Shown: positions 48,868 through 61,377 of the stretch, piece by piece | Position numbering within the stretch: position 1 is the stretch's first letter | Layout of the letters: each line of letters begins with the position of its first letter | DNA from: Pseudomonadota bacterium | GTDB lineage: Bacteria; Pseudomonadota; Alphaproteobacteria; Caulobacterales; Caulobacteraceae | Direction of reading: 5' to 3' | Length of the DNA stretch: 64,000 nt | NCBI GenBank assembly: GCA_023433585.1 | Contig: JAEZCL010000211.1 | Span: 1 to 64,000 of the forward strand | Program-made: the position numbers and the translations under genes | Notes under the pieces: generated by a model | What the model was told of the DNA's origin: nothing | The model's input: the letters and a program-made list of their open reading frames with translations, nothing else | Database searches by the model: none

Positions 48868-48954
48868 GGCGGTCCTGCGAGGCTTCGCCATTGCATATGG
48901 CATGTCCGGCGCCGGAGGCCAGTCTTTGCGGATCAGGGACAATGCCTCTCTGAT

Positions 48955-49062
48955 CGTCATTCCCGGCCTTGTGCCGGGAATCCATAAACGCGGAACGTTC
49001 CAGCCTCGCCCGGCCCTGTCGGAGCGTATGGACCCTCGGGACAAGCCCGAGGGTGACGAAAT
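48955..49062. repeat. Dispersed extragenic palindromic repeat, copy 3
   Basis: It contains the palindrome ATTCCCGGCCTTGTGCCGGGAAT, then ATCCATAAACGCGGAACGTTCC, CCTGTCGGAGCGTATGGA and the palindrome CCCTCGGGACAAGCCCGAGGG. The order matches copy 1 near alaS, and the last palindrome matches the 43.5-43.9 kb repeats. It lies between gltB and the oxidoreductase gene. Confidence 0.75.
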
Positions 49063-49074
49063 ACTGTTTTTCGG

Positions 49075-53558
<4,484 letters not shown>

Positions 53559-53562
<4 letters not shown>

Positions 53563-54992
53563 GCCGCAGCCGCCTCTCGCGCCTGCAGCCACTGGCCGAT
53601 CTCGGCCGCCGCGTCCTGGCCCTGGCGCACGGCCCACACCACCAGCGAGGCGCCGCGCACGATGTCGCCCGCCGCGAACACGCCGGGCAGGGTGGTGGCG
53701 TGGGTGTGGGCGGCGACCCTGAGGGTCTTCCAGTCGGTCACGGCCAGGTCATCCTGTTCAAAGATCACGGGCAGGTTCTCGGGCTCGAAGCCCAGGGCCT
53801 CGACGATCAGGTCGGCGGGCAGGTCGAACTCGCCGCCCAGGACTTCTTCGACAGTCCAGCGGCCGTCCAGGGTCGGCGCCGACAGAGCCATGCGCGCGGC
53901 GCGCAAGCCCGTGACGCCCGCCGCGCCGCCCAGGACCGCCTTGGGCGCGGCCAGCCACTCGAAGCGCACGCCCTCTTCCTCGGCGTTCTGGGTCTCGCGG
54001 GCGCTGCCGGGCATGTTGTCCCGGTCGCGGCGATAGACGCAGGTGACGGACGTGGCGCCCTGGCGCACGGCGGTGCGCACGCAGTCCATGGCCGTATCGC
54101 CGCCGCCGATCACCACCACCCGCTTGCCCTCAGCGTTCAGCAGGCCGGAATCGAAATCGGCCACCGCGTCGCCGAAACCCTTGCGGTTGGACGCGATCAG
54201 ATAGTCCAGCGCCGCGACCACACCGGTCGAGCCGCAGCCGGGCGCCGACAGGCGGCGGGCCTCATAGACGCCGGTCGCCACCAGCACGGCGTCGTGCGCC
54301 GCGCGCAACTCGTCGAAGGCGATGTCCTTGCCCACCTCGGTGTTCAGGCGGAATTCCACCCTGCCTTCGATCAGGCGGTCGATGCGCCGCGCCACCACCG
54401 ACTTCTCCAGCTTGAAGCCGGGGATGCCGTAGGTCAGCAGGCCCCCCGCGCGGTCGTGGCGATCATAGACGGTGACGGAATAGCCGTCGTCGCGCAGGCG
54501 GTCGGCGGCGGCCAGGCCCGCCGGACCCGCGCCGATGATTCCCACCGACAGGCCGCGTTCGGCGAGGGGACGAATCGGCTCCACCCAGCCGTTCTCGAAC
54601 GCCTGATCGCCCAGCCATTTCTCGACCGAGCCGATGGTGACGGTCTCCCATCCGGCCCGTTCCAGGGTGCAGGCGCCTTCGCACAGACGGTCCTGGGGGC
54701 AGATGCGGCCGCAGATCTCGGGCAGGGTGCTGGTGGCCGAGGACAGGCGCCAGGCGTCCTCGATTCGGCCTTCGGCGGCCAGGCGCATCCAGTCGGGGAT
54801 GTTGTTGTGCAGTGGACAGCCCGACTGACAGAACGGCACGCCGCACTGGGCGCAGCGGCTGGACTGCGCGGTTCCCTCGGCCATGCGGAACGGGGCGTAG
54901 ATCTCATTGAAATCGCGCACACGTTCGGACGCGGCGGTCTTGCCGGGACCGGCGTGCGGAACGGTCACGAACTTCTGGTTCGCGTCGGCCAA
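53559..54992 (-). CDS. gltD: Glutamate synthase small subunit
   Basis: The protein has 477 residues and supplies electrons from NADPH to GltB. Two N-terminal 4Fe-4S clusters are indicated by RCAQCGVPFCQSGCPLHNN and CGRICPQDRLCEGACTLE. FAD binding is by IGAGPAGLAAADRL, and NADPH binding by VVVIGGGDTAMDCVRTA. The C terminus contains VFAAGDIVRGASLVVWAVRQG. It is the first gene of gltD-gltB, divergent from amt across 191 bp, which suggests shared nitrogen control. Confidence 0.97.
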
Positions 54993-55183
54993 TCAAAAAC
55001 CCTCTCGCAAGTGCGGGCTGAAACCCTATGAGATGGGCGCAAGAGACGCAATAATTTAGTCGCCTAGCGGCCTGTGGTGCGTGAAATCGGCAACAATTGT
55101 GCTCCGAGTGCGGCGTAACCTCTTGCACATTTCGCAATTGCAATAAACAGTTCGCAACTGCGGGATAACCAAACCAAGGGGGT
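54993..55183. promoter_or_regulatory. Divergent gltD / amt control region
   Basis: This 191-bp region is AT-richer than its surroundings. It contains direct repeats TTCGCAATTGC (55131-55141) and TTCGCAACTGC (55151-55161), 20 bp apart or about two helical turns, plus TTGCACATTTCGCAA overlapping the first copy. These could bind a nitrogen regulator. No sigma-54 element with correct GG-N10-GC spacing was found; a near match (GG-N11-GC) ends at 55126. Confidence 0.5.
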
Positions 55184-56641
55184 ATGCCAGTGTCACGCAT
55201 CTGGAACCGATTGCCCGGAGTTCTCGGGCTCTGTCTTCTGACCGCCGTACTGCTTTATGCAGGCGGCGCCTTCGCCTCGGTGAGCGAGGCTCCGGCCGCA
55301 GCCGTCGCGGCCATCACATCGCAAACTGAAGAAACGGCCGCTGAAACATCAGCGGCCGTTTCCAATTCCGCCACGCCCGCCGAGGACCCGGCGACGCCGG
55401 AGGGTCTCCTGGCCCACCAGGTTCCGCTGGAGCTGGACGGGGCGGGCACGGCCTGGCTGCTCACGTCCACAGCGCTGGTCCTGCTGATGACCCTGCCGGG
55501 CCTGGCGCTGTTCTACGGCGGCATGGTGCGGCGCAAGAACGTCATCGCCACCATCGCCCAGTCCGCCGGGGTCTTCGCGGTGGCCACGCTCGTGTGGTTC
55601 ATCGTCGGCTACAGCCTGGCGTTCGGCGTGGGGTCCGATGCGCTGCATCCCTACATCGGCAATCTCCGGATGCTGTTCCTGGACGGCGTCACCATGGAGA
55701 CGGCCAACGGCCTCTTGCCCGGCATTCCGGAATATCTGTGGGTGTCGTTCCAGCTGACCTTCGCCGTCATCACCCCGGCCCTGGTCACCGGCGCCTTCGC
55801 CGAGCGGATGAAATATTCGGCCCTGCTGCTGTTCACCGCCCTGTGGTCGGTCATCGTCTATGCGCCCATCGCCCACTGGGTGTGGGGCGGCGGCTTCCTG
55901 GGCGAGGCGGGGGTGCTGGACTTCGCCGGCGGCGCGGTGGTGCACGTGAACTCGGGGGTGGCGGGCCTGGTCTGCGCGCTGTTCCTGGGCGCCCGCAAGG
56001 GCTACGGCTCGGAGCCCATCGTGGCGCACAATCCGGTGCTGACCCTGATCGGCGCCAGCCTGCTGCTGGTGGGCTGGATCGGCTTCAACGCCGGTTCGGC
56101 GGGCGCCGCCGACGCCCTGGCGGGCGTGGCCCTGCTCAACACCCTGCTGGCCGCCGCAGCCGCTTCGCTGGCCTGGAAGGTCATCGAGGTGATCGAGAAG
56201 CGCAAACCGTCCCTGATCGGCATCCTGTCCGGCATCATCGCCGGTCTGGTGGCCATCACCCCGGCGGCCGGTTTCGTCGAGCCCAAGGGCGCGGTGATCA
56301 TCGGCCTGGCGGGCGGCGCCGTCGCCTATGTGGCTTCGATCTGGATCAAGAAGCTGCTGCGCTACGACGACAGCCTGGACGTGTTCGGCATCCACGGAGC
56401 GGCCGGCCTGGTCGGCGCGCTTCTGACCGGCGTGTTCGCCTCCACCGCCATCAACAGCGCGTCGGAAGGGGCCACGGTCTCGGCCCAGGCGCTGGGCCTG
56501 GCCGGCGCCATCGTCTGGAGCGCGCTCGGCACCTTCGTGATCCTGCTGATCTGCAAGTTCACCACGGGCCTGCGCGTCAGGCCCGAGGAGGAGGAGACCG
56601 GTCTGGACACCGTGATCCACGGCGAGGCGGTGGAGTCCTAG
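55184..56641 (+). CDS. amt: Ammonium transporter (Amt)
   Basis: The protein has 485 residues with a cleavable N-terminal signal and a long Ala/Thr-rich linker. Eleven membrane helices follow, with YGGMVRRKNVIAT, the phenylalanine-gate region and pore histidine area FAGGAVVHVNSGVAGLV, and DSLDVFGIHGAAGLVGALLTG. It moves ammonium across the inner membrane. Amt genes often sit with a glnK/glnB gene, which is missing here. AAGGGGG precedes the ATG. A 14-bp perfect hairpin lies in the coding sequence for the linker (55331-55362). Confidence 0.95.
   Translation: MPVSRIWNRLPGVLGLCLLTAVLLYAGGAFASVSEAPAAAVAAITSQTEETAAETSAAVSNSATPAEDPATPEGLLAHQVPLELDGAGTAWLLTSTALVLLMTLPGLALFYGGMVRRKNVIATIAQSAGVFAVATLVWFIVGYSLAFGVGSDALHPYIGNLRMLFLDGVTMETANGLLPGIPEYLWVSFQLTFAVITPALVTGAFAERMKYSALLLFTALWSVIVYAPIAHWVWGGGFLGEAGVLDFAGGAVVHVNSGVAGLVCALFLGARKGYGSEPIVAHNPVLTLIGASLLLVGWIGFNAGSAGAADALAGVALLNTLLAAAAASLAWKVIEVIEKRKPSLIGILSGIIAGLVAITPAAGFVEPKGAVIIGLAGGAVAYVASIWIKKLLRYDDSLDVFGIHGAAGLVGALLTGVFASTAINSASEGATVSAQALGLAGAIVWSALGTFVILLICKFTTGLRVRPEEEETGLDTVIHGEAVES
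55331..55362. repeat. Perfect 14-bp hairpin inside amt
   Basis: GAAACGGCCGCTGA (55331-55344) and TCAGCGGCCGTTTC (55349-55362) are exact inverse complements around AACA. The hairpin lies about 50 codons into amt, between the signal peptide and the first core helix. No T-run follows. Confidence 0.7.
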
Positions 56642-56679
56642 AGCTTCGCCGCGCCCGCCGTGGGGCGTGGGAGGGGGAC

Positions 56680-56712
56680 GGGAGAGCGGATGCTGAGGGG
56701 CTCCGCTCTCCC
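56680..56712 (+). terminator. Hairpin between amt and torF genes
   Basis: GGGAGAGCGGA (56680-56690) pairs perfectly with TCCGCTCTCCC (56702-56712) around an 11-base loop. No T-run follows, so it may be a partial terminator or an mRNA-processing and stability element that separates the expression levels of the two genes. Confidence 0.5.
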
Positions 56713-56775
56713 AAGCCCGCCCCGGGGCGCAAGGCTCAGGATCTTTCAACGATCCAAATCAGAGGGGATACCAAC

Positions 56776-57447
56776 ATGAAAAGACTGTTCGCATACGCCT
56801 GCTCCGCCGCTGTTCTGGCCCTGGCCGGCGCCGCTTCGGCCCAGGAGATCAGCTTCAACCTCGGCGCCACGACCGACTATGTCTGGCGCGGGGTCAGCCA
56901 GTCCGACGAGGAGCCGGCCTTCTCCGGCGGCGTCGACTTCACCTTCGGCCAGTTCTACGCCGGAACCTGGGCCTCGACCGTGGATTTCGGCGACGGCACG
57001 GACGGGGAGTGGGACTTCTATCTGGGCGTGACGCCCTCGGGCCTGGGCTTCGACTGGGATCTGGGGGTGACCTTCTACACCTATGTGGGCGACCCTTCGG
57101 GCTCGGACTATGATTTCACCGAGTTCAAGGTGACCGCCGAGCGTTCGGACGGACCGATCACCTGGGGCGGCGAGGTCCACGTCTCGCCCGAATTCACCGG
57201 CGGGGTCGGCGAGGCCGTCTATGCCCAGGGCAACCTGGCCTATGAGGTGGCGCCCAACCTGAGCGTTTCGGGCGCGGTGGGCCATCAGTGGGTCGACACC
57301 GGGGACTACTTCAACTGGAATGCGGGGGTCAGCTACGCCTTCAATGACACCTTCGGCCTGGACCTGCGCTATCACGACACCGACGTGCACGGCTGGGGCG
57401 ACATCTTCGAGAGCCGGGTGGTGCTGAGCCTGACCGCCGGGTTCTGA
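56776..57447 (+). CDS. TorF family putative porin
   Basis: This outer-membrane protein has 223 residues with signal peptide MKRLFAYACSAAVLALAGAASA. The mature part begins QEISFNLGATTDYVWRGVSQSDEEPAFSGG-like text (conserved TDYxxRGxSxS) and has alternating beta-strand pattern, ending LSLTAGF with a C-terminal Phe. This is the TorF/conserved hypothetical CHP02001 family, often next to nitrogen or transport genes in alphaproteobacteria. It lies 134 bp after amt, with a hairpin between them. A role in outer-membrane passage of ammonium or small solutes is inference. Confidence 0.88.
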   Translation: MKRLFAYACSAAVLALAGAASAQEISFNLGATTDYVWRGVSQSDEEPAFSGGVDFTFGQFYAGTWASTVDFGDGTDGEWDFYLGVTPSGLGFDWDLGVTFYTYVGDPSGSDYDFTEFKVTAERSDGPITWGGEVHVSPEFTGGVGEAVYAQGNLAYEVAPNLSVSGAVGHQWVDTGDYFNWNAGVSYAFNDTFGLDLRYHDTDVHGWGDIFESRVVLSLTAGF

Positions 57448-57477
57448 CGCCCGGACTGCGGAACGGTCGTGAAAAGG

Positions 57478-57507
57478 CGCCGTCCGGCCGGTCCGGGCGG
57501 CGTTTTT
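57478..57507 (+). terminator. Intrinsic terminator after the torF gene
   Basis: CGCCGTCCGG (57478-57487) pairs with CCGGGCGGCG (57493-57502; one G-T wobble) around CCGGT and is followed by TTTTT. It ends the amt-torF unit. Confidence 0.9.
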
Positions 57508-57528
57508 CACGGGCCGGGCTTGTATGGG

Positions 57529-57543
57529 TGTTATAAAATAACA
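57529..57543. promoter_or_regulatory. Zur-type operator upstream of the MerC-domain gene
   Basis: TGTTATAAAATAACA consists of TGTTAT and ATAACA arms around AAA. It closely matches the alphaproteobacterial Zur consensus (GTTATANNATAAC type) as I recall it. It lies 26 bp before the start of the MerC gene, in a promoter-overlapping position, so zinc-dependent repression is expected. Confidence 0.7.
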
Positions 57544-57569
57544 TATGAGCGGCGCATCAGAGGACGCTC

Positions 57570-57962
57570 ATGCCCCACGCCCCATCCGTCGCCGCGCGGC
57601 CCCATGCGGACTACATCGCCATCGGCCTGTCGCTGGCCTGTCTGGCCCACTGCCTGGCGCTGCCGCTGGCGGCCGCCTTCCTGCCCCTGCTCTCGACACA
57701 GGCCGAGGCGGCGTGGGTCCACTGGGCCTTCGTGGCCCTGGCGGCGCCGGTGTCGGTGTGGGCCCTGGCCTGGCCGCCGCGCGGGGCGCTGGGTCCGGCG
57801 CCCGTCGCGCTGGCCGCGCTGGGGATCGCGGCCCTGATCGCGGGGGCGGCGGGCTGGCCCGCCCATGAACTGGAGACGCCGGTCACCGTCATCGGCGGGT
57901 CGCTGATCTCGGCGGCCCACCTGATTAATCTGCGTCGCCGCCGTCACCGCCACCCAGGCTGA
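57570..57962 (+). CDS. MerC domain membrane protein
   Basis: The protein has 130 residues and four predicted helices. The first has SLACLAHCLALPLAAAFLPLL, carrying the MerC-like cysteine (LACLAHC). It ends with a histidine/arginine-rich tail (RRRRHRHPG) that could bind metal. MerC proteins were named for mercury transport, but many chromosomal members without a mer operon are tied to zinc. The Zur-type operator at 57529-57543 supports zinc homeostasis here. It is followed by the divergently regulated-looking MHS gene 94 bp downstream. Confidence 0.88.
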   Translation: MPHAPSVAARPHADYIAIGLSLACLAHCLALPLAAAFLPLLSTQAEAAWVHWAFVALAAPVSVWALAWPPRGALGPAPVALAALGIAALIAGAAGWPAHELETPVTVIGGSLISAAHLINLRRRRHRHPG

Positions 57963-58056
57963 AAAGTCTGACAAAAGGCGTTGCGGCGAGGGGGCGTGTT
58001 CGCATACCGTCGCGCCGGACCCGGTTCGCCCATGCGCCGGGCGGGAGGGATGTCCA

Positions 58057-59727
58057 TTGAACGACACGGCCGCGCCGACCGACGGCGGCACGCAATCCCC
58101 GCTGGCCCGCCGCGACGGCCTGGTCATCACCGCCGCTTCGGTGGGCACGGTGATCGAATGGTACGATTTCTATCTGTACGGCTCGCTGGCGGCGATCATC
58201 ACGGTCCAGTTCTTCTCGGGCGTGAACGAGACCACGGGCTTCATCTTCGCCCTGATGGCGTTCGCCGCCGGTTTCGCGGTCAGGCCGCTCGGAGCCATCG
58301 TGTTCGGACGGCTGGGCGACCTGTGGGGGCGCAAGAACACCTTCCTGGTGACCATGGTGCTGATGGGGATGTCCACCTTCATGGTGGGGGTGCTGCCGTC
58401 CTACGCCGCCATCGGCGTCGCCGCGCCGGTCATCCTGGTGCTGATGCGCCTGATCCAGGGCCTGGCGCTGGGCGGCGAATACGGCGGGGCCGCCACCTAT
58501 GTGGCCGAGCACGCCCCGGCGGGAAAACGCGGCTTCTACACCAGCTTCATCCAGATCACCGCCACGGCGGGCCTCCTGCTCAGCCTGATGGTGATCCTGG
58601 GGGTGCGCAGCCTGGTGGGAGAGGAAGCCTTCGCCGACTGGGGCTGGCGCATCCCGTTCCTGGTTTCGATCCTGCTTTTGGCCATATCCCTGTGGATCCG
58701 GCTGAAGCTGGCCGAGAGCCCGGCGTTCCAACGCATGAAGGCGGCAGGCAAGGGCACGAAGACGCCGCTCAAGGACAGCTTCGGCAAGTGGCCTAACCTG
58801 AAGCTGGTGCTGATCGCCCTGATCGGCCTGACGGCGGGCCAGGCGGTGGTCTGGTACACCGGCCAGTTCTACGCCCTGTTCTTCCTGGAGCGGGTGCTGA
58901 GGGTCGACGGCGCGCTGACCAACATGCTGATCGCCGTCGCCCTGCTCCTGGCCACGCCGTTCTTCATCGTCTTCGGCTGGTTGTCGGACAAAATCGGACG
59001 CAAGCCCATCATCTTGACGGGGTGCCTGCTGGCCGCCCTGACCTATTTCCCGCTGTTCCAGGGCCTGACCTGGGCGGCCAACCCGCGCCTGGCCGAGGCG
59101 GCCGCCACCTCGCCGGTGGTGGTCTATGCGGATCCGGCCGACTGCTCGGTGCAGTTCGATCCCGTGGGCCGCGCGGTGTTCAACAGCTCATGCGACCTGG
59201 CCAAGGCCCACCTGGCGCGCGCGGGGGTCAGCTACGGCAATGTCGCGGCGCCGGCCGGGACCGTGGCCGAGGTGCGCGTCGGCGACCGGGTGGTCGAGAG
59301 CTTCCGGGGCGCGGCCATGTCCGGCGCCGACTTCGCCGCCGCGCGCGCCGAATGGGGCGCGGGCCTGACCGGCGTATTGGCCGAGGCGGGCTATCCGGCG
59401 TCGGCCGACAGCGAGCTGGTCAACAAGCCCCTGGTGGTGGCGATCCTGTTCATTCTCGTGCTCTACGTGACCATGGTCTATGGGCCGATCGCGGCGGCCC
59501 TGGTGGAGATGTTCCCGACCAACATCCGCTACACCTCCATGTCGCTGCCCTATCACATCGGCAACGGCTGGTTCGGCGGCTTCCTGCCGACCACGGCGTT
59601 TGCGATGGTGGCGGCCACGGGCAACATCTACTACGGCCTGTGGTATCCCATCGTGATCGCCCTGATGACCGTGGTCGTGGGCCTGATCTGGGTGAAGGAG
59701 ACCCGGCACGTGGACATCAACGTCTAG
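58057..59727 (+). CDS. MHS-family MFS transporter with large extracytoplasmic insert
   Basis: The protein has 556 residues, longer than the usual 430-450. It has the metabolite:H+ symporter signature: VGTVIEWYDFYLYGSLA in helix 1, RPLGAIVFGRLGDLWGRKN after helix 2, and LALGGEYGGAATYVAEH. About 110 residues (344-455) are inserted between late helices. The insert carries two cysteines (DCSVQFDP and SSCDLAK) that may form a disulfide, then NKPLVVAILFILVLYV resumes the helices. The TTG start at 58057 has GGGAGGGA upstream and gives the best N terminus. The substrate is probably an organic acid or compatible solute. Confidence 0.88.
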   Translation: MNDTAAPTDGGTQSPLARRDGLVITAASVGTVIEWYDFYLYGSLAAIITVQFFSGVNETTGFIFALMAFAAGFAVRPLGAIVFGRLGDLWGRKNTFLVTMVLMGMSTFMVGVLPSYAAIGVAAPVILVLMRLIQGLALGGEYGGAATYVAEHAPAGKRGFYTSFIQITATAGLLLSLMVILGVRSLVGEEAFADWGWRIPFLVSILLLAISLWIRLKLAESPAFQRMKAAGKGTKTPLKDSFGKWPNLKLVLIALIGLTAGQAVVWYTGQFYALFFLERVLRVDGALTNMLIAVALLLATPFFIVFGWLSDKIGRKPIILTGCLLAALTYFPLFQGLTWAANPRLAEAAATSPVVVYADPADCSVQFDPVGRAVFNSSCDLAKAHLARAGVSYGNVAAPAGTVAEVRVGDRVVESFRGAAMSGADFAAARAEWGAGLTGVLAEAGYPASADSELVNKPLVVAILFILVLYVTMVYGPIAAALVEMFPTNIRYTSMSLPYHIGNGWFGGFLPTTAFAMVAATGNIYYGLWYPIVIALMTVVVGLIWVKETRHVDINV

Positions 59728-59758
59728 GGTCGGCATTCACGGATGCATTGTATTTCCC

Positions 59759-59896
59759 TCCGCTCATCCCCGCGAACGCGGGGATCCAGTCCTGTCCAGC
59801 GTGGCGCCGATGTTTCAGGACTGGGGGGCGGTGCGTGACCTTGACCCGCTGCAACACCCAAAGCTCTGGGTCCCCGCGTTCGCGGGGATGAGCGGA
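59759..59896. repeat. Perfect 26-bp inverted repeat pair (REP-like)
   Basis: TCCGCTCATCCCCGCGAACGCGGGGA (59759-59784; 26 bases, core shown as CCCCGCGAACGCGGGG) is repeated as an exact inverse complement at 59871-59896, with an 86-bp spacer. Each arm is itself palindromic. It lies between the convergent MHS and NodT-type genes and may serve as a bidirectional transcription end. Confidence 0.85.
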
Positions 59897-59921
59897 AGGG
59901 ATGGGCAACGCATCGCCGTCT

Positions 59922-61376
59922 TCAGTCGGCGCCGTCTTCCGCGCTCCATCCCCCCGCCAGCGCCTTGAACAGGCTGATCTGGTGGTTGCTGACCGCCGCC
60001 TCGGAGGCGGCCAGGGCGGCGTCGGCCTGGGCCAGGGTGCGCTGGGCGTCAAGCAGGGTCAGGAAGCTGTCGGCGCCCGCATCGAAGCGCAGACGCGACA
60101 GGCGCTCGGCGTCCGCCGCCCGGTCGCGGGCGGTGGTCAGGGCGGCGCGCCGGTCCAGCTCGTTGGCGTAGGCGGACAGGGCCGTCTCGGTTTCCTGCAG
60201 CGCGACCAGCACAGTCTGGTCGAACTGAGCCAGGGCGATGTCGGTCCCGGCCTCGGCCTGGCGGATACGTGCGCGGGTCGCGGCGATGTTGGGGAACGAC
60301 CAGGAGATCAGCGGCCCGACGCTGAACCGCATGGCCGCGTCGTCGCCCAAGGCGGAGCTGTCAAACGCCGTGGCGCCCAGCGAGCCGCCCAGGGTGATCG
60401 ACGGATAGAGCGAGGCGGTGGCCACATTCACGCGCGCCGCGGCGGCGGCCAGGCGCCGTTCGGCCTGGCGCACGTCGGGGCGGCGGGCCAGCAAGGACGC
60501 GCCGTCGCCCACGGGAATCGGCTGGGCCAACTGGGGCGGGCGGGCGCAGGTGCGGGCGGCCTGGCCGGCCTCGGCCGGAGTGACTCCAGTGAGGGTGGCC
60601 AGGCGATAAAGAGCGGCGTCGCGCTGGGCTCGAAGCGGGGGCAGGGAGGCGCGCGTTGACTGCAGGGCCGCATCCGCCCGAGCCGTATCCAGGCCGGTGC
60701 CGCGTCCCCCTTCCAGCAGTCGAAGGGTCAGGTCGGCCGTCTCCTGTTGCAGGGCGACGGTGCGTTCGGCCACGGCGATCTGGGCGCCCGCAGAACAGCT
60801 GTCGGCATAGGCGCGGGCCGTCTCGGCCGCCACACTGACCTGAACCACCTCCAGCGCCGCCTGGGCGGCGTCGGCGTCGGCGCGGGCGGCGCGGATGGCC
60901 GAGCCCACCCGTCCGAACAGGTCGATCTCATAGGCCACGTCCAGACCGACGTCATAGGTCTCGGCGATGGGGCCGGACTGATCGGGCCCGACGCCGGGCG
61001 TGGTGGTGTAGGCCGGCTGGCGGCCACGCTGGGCGGCGGCGCCGATGGCGGTGGACGGCAGGCGGGCCGAGCGGGTTTCGGCCAGGGAGGCGCGCACCAG
61101 GCGCAGATTGGCGGCGGCCGCCTCCAGGTCGTTGTTCTGGGCCAGGGCCTGGGCGATCAGGCCGTCCAGGATCGGATCGTCATAGAGGCGCCACCAGTCG
61201 TCGCGGGCCGGGGTCGAACTGACCTGGGTGGTCATCTGCTGGCCGATGAAGGCGCCCGAGGCTTGGGGGGGGAGGGTGGCCTCGGGCGCCTTCGGCCCGA
61301 CCGCGCAGGCGGACAGCAGAGCTGCGGCGCAAACGGCGGTCAGGATCCGGGGATTGGGGGACAAGCGCGATCTCAT
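59922..61376 (-). CDS. RND efflux outer membrane lipoprotein (NodT family)
   Basis: The protein has 484 residues with a lipobox at LLSAC (Cys about 24). Two TolC/OMF repeats follow, starting WWRLYDDPILDGLIAQALAQNNDL, and IGRPRRLAAAAAR-like and YEIDLFGRVGS are family-typical. It forms the trimeric outer-membrane channel of a tripartite multidrug pump. It starts one base after the stop of the RND permease and is in the same operon. Confidence 0.93.
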   Translation of the reverse strand: MRSRLSPNPRILTAVCAAALLSACAVGPKAPEATLPPQASGAFIGQQMTTQVSSTPARDDWWRLYDDPILDGLIAQALAQNNDLEAAAANLRLVRASLAETRSARLPSTAIGAAAQRGRQPAYTTTPGVGPDQSGPIAETYDVGLDVAYEIDLFGRVGSAIRAARADADAAQAALEVVQVSVAAETARAYADSCSAGAQIAVAERTVALQQETADLTLRLLEGGRGTGLDTARADAALQSTRASLPPLRAQRDAALYRLATLTGVTPAEAGQAARTCARPPQLAQPIPVGDGASLLARRPDVRQAERRLAAAAARVNVATASLYPSITLGGSLGATAFDSSALGDDAAMRFSVGPLISWSFPNIAATRARIRQAEAGTDIALAQFDQTVLVALQETETALSAYANELDRRAALTTARDRAADAERLSRLRFDAGADSFLTLLDAQRTLAQADAALAASEAAVSNHQISLFKALAGGWSAEDGAD

Positions 61377-61377
61377 A

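Noticed and set aside
55107..55126. Sigma-54 promoter upstream of amt
   Set aside because: GG and GC elements are separated by 11 rather than 10 bases and the flanks fit poorly.
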